Shown here: positions 33,081-44,024 of the stretch, piece by piece | How the letters are laid out: each line of letters begins with the position of its first letter | How positions within the stretch are numbered: position 1 is the first letter of the stretch | Assembly: GCA_030278955.1 (NCBI GenBank) | Contig: JAOANR010000006.1 | Coordinates: forward strand, 26,791,763-26,855,762 | DNA length: 64,000 bases | Direction: 5' to 3' | From: Hygrophila difformis | Lineage: Eukaryota > Streptophyta > Magnoliopsida > Lamiales > Acanthaceae | Program-made: the position numbers and the translations under genes | Notes under the pieces: model-generated | What the model saw: only the letters and a program-made list of their open reading frames with translations | Told to the model about the DNA's origin: nothing | Database searches by the model: none

Positions 33081-33361
33081 AACTCGTATGTGCTTAGAAA
33101 TTTGACACAAGCATGTGGTGAGGTGTGTGGGGGAAAGCATATAGTGTAGGAATTGCATCTGGTTTTGCTTATAATCTTGTTGATTATATTATTTTTGGAT
33201 ATCTGCGTGCTCTATAGGGTTGGATTGTGGTTTGTGAATCGAACCACGATCAATCCATGGGGATATTCCGGGAGATCTATACTTAATAAATTATTATTCG
33301 GTAAGGACCTATTCTTATTTACCGAATGTTACTGAATATTCTGTTATGTTTTGAGTGCAGG

Positions 33362-34459
33362 ATGCCACCGCGCAGAGATGGAGAGCCCAGGAGGAGGGGA
33401 AGGCCTCGTAGGAATCCGGGGCCAGTTATTGGGGGTCGTGGACAGTACCACGGGGATGATGGGTTTGGCTATGATCATGAGGGAAATGTCCCGATTGAGC
33501 AGCCCATGGAGGTGGAGGACGACTTGAACTATAAGGACGAACCAGTGCCTCCACCACCACCGCCACCTGGGCCGATGTCCTTCGACCCTCAGTTTATGCA
33601 GTATATGTTTAATGCCATGCATGGGAGGTATCAGCGATAGGCGAATCAACCTGCCCAACCACCACCACGATCCGTGGATTACGTACATCTAGCAAGGCAT
33701 TATCAGCCGCCGGTCTTTAGTGGAGGAGTAGACCCGATTGCTCTGACTGATTGGATTTATCAGATGGAGGAGATCTTCGAGAATATAGACAGCCCGGAGA
33801 ACTGGAAAGTCAGGGTGGGACGTCAGTATCTTACAGGACCAGCGCTCCATTGGTGGAGGTCGCGTAAGAGTGAGCTTATGGCGAGACCCGATTTCTCTTG
33901 GGAGGTTTTCTGTCACGCTTTGAGATCCCACTTTTTCACTACACAGATGATGAATGTTAAAAAGAGGGAGTTTCTCAACTTAGAGCAAGTGGGGAACATG
34001 ACAGTGTCTGAGTACTATGGTTGTTTTGTGGAACTCATGTCATACGTACCAATGCTAGTTGTTGATGAGGAAGATAAGGTTTCAAGGTGTGTTGATGGAC
34101 TGAAGGCCGAGATCTGGACCGGATTTAGTACACAACACGCATCCTTATCTTCAGCATATGATCAGGCTTTATTCATTGAGAGGGCCCGAGCTGATGTATA
34201 GCATGTGTGGGCTGCTCGTCGTAGGGATTCGGGGAGATCGAGTGGACCCCAGAGGAGACAGCCAAGGCCGAGAGGCGGTGGAGAGACCTCTAGGTCTCAG
34301 ACTTATGCACAGCCACAGAACAGAGGCGGGTCCTACTTCTGGAATTGCGGGCAGGAAGGACATTTGAGGCCACAGTGCCCACTGTTGGTGGGTCGAGCAG
34401 GAGGTTCTTTTTCAGGTACTTTCGGTGGGAATGCATCGCGTGGACGAGGTACAGACTGA
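33362..34459 (+). pseudogene. T0 gag, with in-frame stops
   Basis: The frame starts MPPRRDGEPRRRGRPRR, with a proline-rich linker, then the gag core FSGGVDPIALTDWIYQMEEI, LTGPALHWWRSRKSEL and FFTTQMMNVKKREFLNLEQ. It has TAG at 33638-33640 and 34199-34201, and closes at TGA 34457-34459, all in one frame. The knuckle reads F-W-N-C-GQEGHLRPQC, so the first cysteine of C-x2-C-x4-H-x4-C is replaced by phenylalanine. In the family gag packages RNA. This copy cannot give a full product. Confidence 0.88.
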
Positions 34460-34624
34460 GGTCGTGGACCACAGAGGGGCCGAGGGGACCGCCTCAACGT
34501 GATTGAGCGGTCTGAGCTAGATGGGCGAGACGATGTCATGACTAGTAAGTTACATTGTTCAATTCCAATCTTGATTGATTTAACCATCTGTAAGAAGAAC
34601 TAGGGTAGTGTCTTATGTTGTTGA

Positions 34625-37600
34625 ATGCGTGGTACTATACTAGTTGATAATGTTCCTGCTTATGCCTTATATGACTCTGGTGCATCATGCCCATTTATAT
34701 CTTCGGAACTCGTATCCAAGAACAACATGGGACCACTGGAGGCCTATCAACTCCCTGTTACGCTACCTTCGGGAGACCTCATGCGGAGCCAGTGGATCAA
34801 ACCTGATGCGCAGATAGTCATCAAAGATCGAGAGTTCAGAGCGGATCTAGTGGTGCTAGACTTGATCGATTTTGACGTGATTTTAGGAATGGATTGGTTG
34901 TCTAAGTACCGAGCAAGGTTGGATTGCGGAATACCGAGGATTTCCTTCACCGATGAAGAAGGTGAGCAAGTGATTTGTTACCCTCCTAACATTCGAGTGG
35001 TATCTTCTGTCACTTTTGCAGCTTTAATTAGAAAAGGATATCCGGTGTACTTTTGTTCTGTGCGTGAGATGACGCCAGCAGCCTTGAGTTCGACAATTGC
35101 ACGGATTCCTATTGTCTCGGAGTTCCCAGATGTGTTCCCTGATGAGATACCAGGATTTCCGCCTGCCCGAGAGATAGACTTTGCCATTGACTTGGTGCCA
35201 CGAGCAGCACCAGTTGCCAAGGCCCCGTATCGGATGGCTCCTGTAGAGTTGAGGGAGTTAAAAGAGCAACTTAAGGAATTACTTGATAAAGGTTACATTC
35301 AGCCTAGCAGCTCACCTTGGGGAGCACCGGTGATCTTTGTCAAAAAGAAGGACGGGAGTTTACGGATGTGTATTGATTATCGGGGGCTCAATCAGGTCAC
35401 GGTCAAGAACCGTTACCCACTGCCGATGATTGATGACCTATTTGACCAGCTGAAGGGTGCATCTACATTCTCTAAGCTCGACTTGAGATCAGGGTACCAT
35501 CAGATTCGAAGGGCTGAGAGAGATCGTGAAAAGATAGCTTTCCGAACGCGGTATGGTCATTTCGAGTTCACAGTGATGCCATTTGGGCTGACTAATGCCC
35601 CAGCAGTTTTTATGGACTTAATGCATCGCGTCTTTCGACCTTGGTTAGACGTTTGCGTGGTTGTCTTTATTGATGACATCTTGGTATACTCTCCCAATAT
35701 AAAGGCACACAAGGAACACCTCAGAACAGTTTTACAGGTGCTTCGGGAGCACAAGTTGTATGCCAAACTTTCGAAGTATGAGTTTTGGTTGGATCAGGTG
35801 GCCTTCATTGGGCATATTGTGTCAGGCGAAGGAATTTCAGTAGACCCCATGAAAGTTGAAGCAGTGTTGGAGTGGAATCCTCCAACTAATGTCGGGGAGG
35901 TACGTAGTTTCCATGGATTATTGGGATACTACAGGAGATTCATCTAGGGGTTCGCCAGCATTGCTCGACCCCTGACTCAGTTATTGAGGAAGGATGTACC
36001 ATTTCATTGGAGTGAGGATTGTCAGCAGGCTTTTGATCTATTGAAAGAAAGGGTGACAGAGGCTCCAGTCTTGGTGTTACCTGATGAATCGGGGGAATAA
36101 GAGGTATACACAGATGCATCTCATCGAGGACTGGGATGTGTCCTTATGAAGTATGGTAGGGTGATTGCGTATGCATCTAGGCAATTGAAGCCTCACGAGC
36201 TGAATTACCCGACTCACGACCTGGAGATGGCAGCGGTCGTGCACGCGTTAAAAATTTGGAGGCATTATCTGTATGGCGCCAAGTGTCAGATTTATTTGGA
36301 TCATAAGAATCTCAAATGTCTCTACACTGCAGATAAGATAAGTGGCAGACAGAGAAGGTGTTTGGAGTTTTTGCAGGCCTATGACACGAGTATCGAATAC
36401 ATAGAAGGGGAAGCAAACCGAGTGGCTGATGCACTAAGTAGGAAAGGACATGTACTGAACTCAGTTACTCTCCCTTGGAAGTTGAGGCAGGAGTTAGACA
36501 AGGAAGGTGTTGTGGTTGTTCCTTACGGTATGATAGCGAGGTTGAATGCTATGACGGTGGTACCATCATTACTCGCGGAGCTCAGACTAAGTCAAGCTGT
36601 AAGTCAAGAGATGATGCATTTGAGAGCTCAGATTCGGAAGGGTAAGCCGGAAGGCTTTGTGATTGATAGCAGAGGTATGATAAAGTTAGGGGACCGTTGG
36701 TGTGTGCCTCCAGAAGATCAAGCACTGAAAACAAAAATTATGGAGGAAGCACGTTGCATACCTTATTCGGTACATCCAGGGGCAGTAAAGATGTACAAAG
36801 ATTTGAGGCAAAATTATTGGTGAAAGGGCATGAAGAAGGAAGTGGCGGAATTTGTGTCTAGGTGTTCCACTTGCTAGAAGGTGAAAGGTGAGCATATGAG
36901 GCCTTCGGGCTTATTGCAACCTTTGGATATCCCTACGTGGAAATGGGAGTCCATTGCTATGGACTTTGTCACCGGATTACCCAGGACTAGGAGCAGGATG
37001 GATACTATTTGGGTAGTTGAACCGACTAACCAAGAGTGTCGTGTTTATACCGATGAGATTAAGCTGGAGCATGCAACAGTTGACTGGCGCCTACATACAA
37101 CATGTGGTTAGACGTTTTGGTGTGCCTCGGGAGATTATTTCTGACAGGGATTCCAGATTCTTGTCAAGGTTTTGGAAGGAATTGCAGACAGCTTTTGGGA
37201 CGCAGATCAGCATGAGTACTGCGTGGCAACCTCTGACGGATGGACAGACCGAAAGGACCATCAGAACCTTAGAAGATATGTTGAGGGCGTGCGTGATGGA
37301 TTTCTAAGGATCGTGGGAGGAACACCTACCCTTGGTGGAGTTCTCCTACAACAATAGCTATCACACGAGTATTCGTATGGCGCCTTTCGAGGCCTTATAT
37401 GGAAGAAAGTGCAGGACACCCTTATGTTGGAGTAACCCTTCAGAGTGAGCGGTGATGGGTCCCGAACTTATTGAACAGACCACTGAAGTGGTGCGGGTGA
37501 TCAGGGACAGAATGAAGGAAGCTCAGGATCGTCAAAAGAGTTATGCTGATTTGTCCAGGAGAGACATTGAGTTCACTGTTGGAGATTGGGTACTTTTGAG

Positions 37601-37706
37601 AGTGTCACCCATGAGGGGCGTGAGGCGATTTTGGAAGAAGGGAAAATTGAGTCCTAGATTTATAGGTCCCTATGAGATCACTAAGAAGATTGGGAAGGTC
37701 GCTTAC
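34625..37706 (+). pseudogene. T0 pol: protease, RT, RNase H and integrase, broken and truncated
   Basis: Same frame as gag. Protease: [11 protein letters not shown] and [54 protein letters not shown] and the catalytic FIDD at about 35667. RNase [12 protein letters not shown] and DHKNLKCLY. Integrase: D in MDFVTGLP, D in IISDRDSRF and E in QTERTIRTLE are kept, but the first histidine of the HHCC finger appears to be arginine ([13 protein letters not shown]). Stops at 34601, 34622, 35945, 36098, 36821, 36875, 37305 and 37446, plus a frameshift near 37015, make it inactive. A2 is inserted after KKIGKVAY, before any chromodomain. Typical of Tekay/Del chromoviruses. Confidence 0.9.
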
Positions 37707-39826
37707 TGAAACTTTTGACAATTTCCGCACGAGTATTTTCTAAAATATATTAAGATTGTCACTTTTTATTACTCATGTGGGAAACTTTGATTTTGAATGG
37801 CGCCATGAAAATCTTGACAATGACGCCATGAAACTTTTGACAATTTCCACACAAGAGTATTTTCCAAAATATCAAGTTTGAATTTATTAAATGAAAAGAG
37901 TTATGATTTATGGAAGGGGTTTAAGGATATATTAAGGTTGTCACGTTTTTATACTCGTGTTAAGAAACTGTGGCCCGAAAGTGCACGGTGTCAAAAATTG
38001 CAGTAATTTATAGTAAGACCGGATCGTTCACTGGAGGATGTGCGATAGAAGCAGGGCCCACGTCGTTTACTAAGATTTTCCACTCGGTTACTCGTTTCAG
38101 GTTTTGCATTGGTTTCTAACAACTACTTGACATAATTTAAACTAGATTATGAAAGTAGTAAAAGTTACACTATAAAGCATAGTAAAATTATTCTAAAAAG
38201 CAATTAAATCTATTCTAAGAAAGCAATAAGATTATGCTAAGAAGGCGGATAAAATTATTCTATAAAAGCAGATTTTAGATGTGACAGAAGGGACAGGGAG
38301 AAAATAATAAAGATTGGACAAGATTCAGATGAAACACAATTAAACTTCCATTTTAATTACACAGATTTTTGGTTGGGATAATTCATCAGTTAGCTAACTC
38401 CCATGCTTTCTAACTATGTTCCCTTTAACAGACAGGTGCTTATAATCAGAATTTACATGCTCTTAAGACCTCAATTTCTAAGATACCACAGATTAATAAC
38501 TCCCCCTGCCGAGGTTATTTCTCCATGGTGGATAAGCAACACCTAACATATCATTAGTTGACATGCCAAGTACTCCTATCATCCCCCTTGTCACACCAAA
38601 TAGTCTAGATAAAATCCCGAACTAATCCACAACTCTTAAACCTTACAACCGGCGGCCAACCTCTAATTCTTCCGAGTGACCTCTATAAAAGCATTTAAAC
38701 GAAAGCGGTAAAGAAAGCAGTAAAGAAAGCATTTAAAAACCTATCACTCGGAAGCCTCAAAAGCTATCTCATTCCGTTAGCATAAAAGAGCTCCTGGTTT
38801 CGATGACCAGATGCAGATTTAGAACTTCCCAAATATCAGTAAGCCACAGGGCTTATAACATCCGGTTAGTTATGAGATACAGACTGAGTGGAACAGACCT
38901 GGAAAGATCTATTCCGAATGTACTCACTCAAGACTCAATGCTAGGCTTTGGCGGGAGAGGATAGTAGTTGAAAGAATACTCAACCCTACCTTAGAAATTA
39001 ACCAAGGCCTATGTGTTGTTCCTCCAGTATTATTTATCACATCTTATCTGAATCTAAGTGGACACTGATTTGATGCACTACTTAATAGAAGATTTCCAAC
39101 ACACAGTAATTTTGAGAAAACAATTGATATTTGAAAATCATTACCTACACAGGTACTAAACTCTCAATTAAAACACAGATCCTTTCAGTCTAGATGAGAC
39201 CTAATCGCTGACTCTGCTTCTAGTTTCCCAAAATCAATCCCCAGTAGAAATTGAATTAGTCATAACTGTGAAATTATCCCTTACTCAGATCCGGATTTTA
39301 TAAAGTGATTTTTGTGGAAATTTATTATGCAGCATCTGATTTAGATCAAAACTTCTATGTCCAAGGAGAAGGATCCCCAAAATATTATAGACCACAATAT
39401 CTACATAATAATATCATGCATACATGTATATGAGAAGTAAAATAAAATACCCCAAAATATATGGTGGGATTACACAGAATTTGATACACAAAGATGGATT
39501 AGCCTTGAGATAAGGAGAATCGACTAAAAGAGTGCCAGAAATAACTGGGGTTGTCTGGACTGCAAACATCTGCTATCCAGTTCCCAATTATTCCAGATGG
39601 AATGGTTTTTAGATAGTAAGAAACCCTTAATGTCAGTGATCGCTACCATCAAGAGTCCTACTATCCATGAGAGAGTAAAAACCCACATGTTTTTTCGCTA
39701 CAGTACGATTATAACAGTGTTGATCAACACTGTTTAACATTACTTATGGCTAGAAATTCAGGTTGAAATTAAGATAAAGAGAAGAAAACTGTATCTAATT
39801 AGGAATTGGCTGAGTGGCTAATCGTT

Positions 39827-39953
39827 ATCCCCGTGAAGGGACCTTTTTGCCGTAGCTTCCACCAATCACTAACCAGACCATGCAAAATAACGAGTAATAA
39901 TTAATACACAGAAGACGAGCTAAACGTTATCCCGGTGAAGGGACCTTTTTGCC
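39827..39953 (-). repeat. Duplicated LTR motif (A2 version)
   Basis: GCTAATCGTTATCCCCGTGA with AGGGACCTTTTTGCC at 39827-39852, and GCTAAACGTTATCCCGGTGA with the same tail at 39919-39953. It is the position equivalent of the A1 pair at 17587-17719. Confidence 0.7.
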
Positions 39954-40197
39954 AACATTGACCTATGATATCTCTTATTACCCGTTCATACACACAAGTA
40001 ATGAGAAAAGGTGAAATTAAAGGAATGTTTTTGGGTATTGTGTAAGTATTAATCACACAATGATATAGACATTAATGGGTTTAGGTGTGTAATAGATAAA
40101 ATTAAATGCAATGGGCCTAAGCCCAATACATCCATGCAACTTACACAACTCAGAAAGATAAAATATTTTTTGGAGTTTTAAAATAGAGAGGGGAGGT

Positions 40198-40769
40198 CAA
40201 TTCGGTCTACTGCAATGTAAACCGAATTGCCTATGCATAAGAAATGAAGTGTTATCTTACCCAATTAATCATAGTAAGGTTGGAAAATAACATCATCTAA
40301 TTCGGTTTGTCAAGCAATTCGGTCTATACCGAATTGGACAAACCGAATTGATGGGGTTATCCCCTTACTCAAATTTGGCTAAGGCATTTGCTTCAAAAGG
40401 AGTGTTTAATTCGATTTACCAGGATGATTCGGTATAGACCGAATTGGTAAACCAAATTGGTTTAACAAGGAAAATAAACTAAGGCATGAAGGGATGATAA
40501 TGCATACAATGAGGTTTCCAAACCAATTCGGTCTATGTGTGCAATTCGGTATAAACCGAATTGCATAGATCGAATTGCATGGGAACTTCATGAGGATGTG
40601 AACAAACAATATTTTATCATGCAATTCGGTCTTCATGGGCAATTCGTTTTAAACCGAATTGCCTTAGATCGAATTACATGACATTTTCTCATGAAGGAAA
40701 TAAACAAACATTTTGTGTCATGCACTTCAGTCTTCATGGGCAATTCGGTATAGACCGAATTGCATGGCA
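40198..40769 (-). repeat. A2 LTR dyad array A
   Basis: Six units built from AATTCGGT and ACCGAATT. Several are nested: an inner palindrome (such as AATTCGGTATAAACCGAATT) bracketed by outer half-sites whose adjoining spacers also pair. Examples: 40299-40311 (AATTCGGTTTGTC) with 40337-40349 (GACAAACCGAATT), perfect over 13 bp; 40525-40537 (AATTCGGTCTATG) with 40564-40576 (CATAGATCGAATT), 12 of 13; 40408-40421 with 40445-40458, 12 of 14. Confidence 0.9.
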
Positions 40770-41657
40770 TTTTCACATGTGTATATATATATTTTTTTGT
40801 TTACAAATATCACTGCGGTTTCTAAGTTGATGTGGTTTATGATAGATGGGATTGACCCCATCACTCATTTCACATCAATGTTATCTCGCGGCCATACTTG
40901 TAAATATTTTGTGGTTATCCATAATCATGCATGTTCAGTGGATAAAAGCATGGAGTAAAACCTAAAGCGACAAACAAATAATTCAAAGAGTAAATAACCT
41001 AAAACAACTATAATTCTAAGAACATCAAGCATAAAAGAATAAGAACACTTAAATTATCTAAGGCAACATAAACAAGAAATCTAAGCAAGGAAATTAAAAT
41101 AAAGCATGTAAACCTATTTCTAAGAAGCCTTAAATTAACTAAACACCTAAGAACACTTATTTGAGCTCTAAGGCATAAAAACACATCAAAAATCCACTTA
41201 ACATGCATTTATCAAGAATGAAAGCCAACTAGAAACATATTAAATGTAACCTAGTTGGAACAAACATTCATTCTACCATATTTATTGCTAAAGAAAGCAT
41301 TTAAAGAGTGTGAAACACATGAGCCAAAATCCATTTCTGGAAATTTTCTTTGCATTAAACACTTGAAAACAAAGTAAATGACCCAAAACCATCATTAGAT
41401 TGAAGGTTGGGTTCATTCTAACTACAAAGCATGTTAAAGATATGGAAAATGGCTACTCTAGGTGGTAGTAACAGCTTTACAAATTAACTAACATCAAAGC
41501 AGCAAAAACTAATCTAAAATGCATAAAAATAATCTAACTAATCTACCTACCTAACCCTTAAGGGGTGAAGAACTTGGTACCCCTTGTCCTCTCCAAGAAT
41601 TAGGGTTGAAACTGTATTCTATGTTCTGGCTTCTCCTTCAGTGTTGGTGAGAATTGA

Positions 41658-41665
41658 CTTTTATA
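41658..41665 (-). promoter_or_regulatory. TATA-like box of the A2 LTR
   Basis: TATAAAAG on the minus strand, about 110 bp downstream of dyad array B and 650 bp from the LTR start, close to the A1 distance (617 bp). Confidence 0.55.
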
Positions 41666-41777
41666 CTTGTTCTTCAAAACATTAGGCCCATCAGAGCCCA
41701 TTAGCAATGGCATGCTTTTTCCACGTGCTCCTCAGCTTCATCTGGATGTATCTTGAACTTAATTTGGTCTCCACATG

Positions 41778-42069
41778 CAATTCGGTACAGACCGAATTGG
41801 TGGACATCGAATTGCTTGAAGTCTTTCTTTCTTGATCTTTGGCTGGGATGTGGTCTTCAATGTCAATTCGGTATAGTGTAGACCGAATTGAGTATGTCGA
41901 ATTGCTCATGGTCTCCTGCTTGGCTTCCTTGTCTTGAATCAATTCGGTCTATGTGGTTAATTCGGTGTAAACCGAATTGCATAAACTGAATTGGGTATCT
42001 TGCTTCTCCTCTTAACACTTGGTCTATTGTTCTTCTTTATTCTTCAGCAATTCGGTGTAGACTGAGCCT
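41778..42069 (-). repeat. A2 LTR dyad array B, upstream of the TATA-like box
   Basis: Four units of the AATTCGGT/ACCGAATT family, for example 41780-41815 with paired spacers TCCAC...GTGGA, and 41940-41990. Same U3 position as array B in A1. Confidence 0.85.
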
Positions 42070-42317
42070 TTCTATACTTGGCCAAAAATTTCATTTTTGT
42101 GGGCTATTTTATTCTTTTGCCCATCTTTTTCTAACACAAATACAATTAAAATTGCATATTTTTGTGTTTTTCATTACCAGCTTATTATTTTTACAAACTC
42201 GCATTAATTTGTCGAATTCAACTGCTTTCTTATTAAAATAAGATGGGAATACGATCAAAATGTCCGTCTCAGACACGAAAATGGATTGGAAATAATGGAC
42301 AATTTTGGCCATTATCA

Positions 42318-44024
42318 ATATCCTCATATTTAATACTGATCGTCCCCGAGCAGTCAGAGTCAATGCTCCTAAGAGCAAGGACTCTGCACATTCAATCCAT
42401 TTGCGTGGCTTCAAAAATTTCATTCTTTTTATATTGGGATAAGATAATCAAAATTACAAGTATTAAACTCTCTTGATTGCAGTGTTTAATGAAATGATAT
42501 TTTTCACTTGAATAGGTGTACAAATCAATCATTATTGTTAATTTTTCTTGAATATATGTATAGAAAATCTCATTGGTTTAATTCTTGAATTCAAGCATGA
42601 CATGAACATTAATCAATCAAAGCAGAGCCTCACATATAGTAGAAACGGAAATTTCACCCACTCTCAAATTGGATTTTGGACAATACGCTCATAATCAAAT
42701 TCAATTAAATTCTCCCATAAGCTTGCAATCAGACCAACTCGCCACCTACTCATTTCCTCAAATCGAGATCCTGAGGTCTTATTAAGGGTTATAACGGGAC
42801 ATACGGTTGTAACATCGGTATGGAAGGGAATTATTGGGGTAAAAAGTGGCACGAATCCATTCCACCTTAACTTGGCATGTTTTTATTTAAAATCTATGAT
42901 CATCAATACTTTTTCTTTCTTTTGCTTTTCTTTTTTATTGCATGACATTAGACTATGTCTAATTTGCTTTGTCAATTGCAATTTATTTTTGTTGAATAGA
43001 TCTCAACATTTTTCTCATTTTCTTTTTTCTTTTCTTTTCTTCTTTCTTCTCTTTTTTTTTTTTGAATCGGTTTTTTTTAAATGCCGATTGATATTTTCTT
43101 TTTGATGATCATAAATTATAATGCCTTAGTACAATAGATTCGTGTACACTTGGGTTTGATTTTCTTGTTCTTTTTATAAGGTTAGGAAAATATAGTGGCT
43201 TCAAAGAAAAATTAGGCTTAAAGGCTCAAAGTGGTTAATCCTAAAGGGAAAATATTTTTGGGTTTGGATTTCAAACGAAGGCAAAAAATTTGGGTTTTTC
43301 TAAGTGCCTCGATCATATGCTCGATTTCGGGAATATAGCATGGTCTTGAATCGATCCCAATTGCAAGTTCTAGTTTCTTTTAATCAGATTGATTTTCACA
43401 CAATCAAAGAAATAATGAGTAAAAATGACTCGGCTCAGATCTCACATGGTATGGTTTGATCATGTCATAAATTTAGTCTTGAACTTAACCTTTGAAAAAT
43501 TCTTGCAATTTATTCAATCAAATTCTCAACATGAAAGTTTATTTTTTTTTCAAGTGATCATATCATTAGATTTTTATAGCTCAAAACCTCAAGAATTTAT
43601 ATCATGCATATTTTTAATTATTTTATCCCAATTTAATAGTTTGAAAATTTCATCCTTAGCCTAAATTCAACATGTGAATTTAGGTGACAAATTTATGCTT
43701 GTTTTATGCCGGTTATTTAATTGAAAGCAGTAAAAAAACACTGTGAACATGCAAGCATGTTACAGCTTTGTTTTTGGCATGGCAGTCACTTATTCATCTC
43801 GGACTACCACACATCTTTTTCAAAATATTTTGAGAATTCAAAGCGAAATTTTCTTTTGGAAAGCAATAAATACATCAATATATTAGTTACAGGAGATTGT
43901 TGTGTCCTCTGATCGAGTTTGCACAAATCAAAAATCAAAAGATCTCCTAATTGATGTTTAAAGTTTAGATTAGACAAAAATATAGTCAATACAGATCTAA
44001 TCCTCCCTCTGCATTCTTCTTCTA
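42318..44024 (-). other. A2 3' region downstream of the F-box frame
   Basis: No credible gene. Aligns with 19729-21364 of A1. It ends in ATTAAATATGAGGATAT before the 3' LTR on the minus strand. Confidence 0.65.

Larger units (their letters stand above)
13951..37706 (+). mobile_element. Tekay/Del-type Ty3/gypsy element T0, interrupted by A1 and truncated by A2
   Basis: A 2.3-kb LTR (13951-15582 plus 32374-33064) is split by Athila element A1. Primer site, gag, protease, RT, RNase H and part of integrase follow on the plus strand until element A2 interrupts at 37707. The integrase C-terminus and any chromodomain, and the 3' LTR, would lie beyond A2 and T1 outside the window. At least ten in-frame stops and one frameshift are present. 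Confidence 0.88.
37707..42317 (-). repeat. A2 3' LTR (left, complete), 4.6 kb
   Basis: Begins TGAAACTTTTGAC and ends GGCCATTATCA on the plus strand, the same termini as A1. Body sequence is recognisably related to the A1 LTR through most of its length, except the dyad arrays, which use an unrelated motif. The first 130 bp hold a partial internal duplication (CGCCATGAAA twice, 37800 and 37825). Confidence 0.88.
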
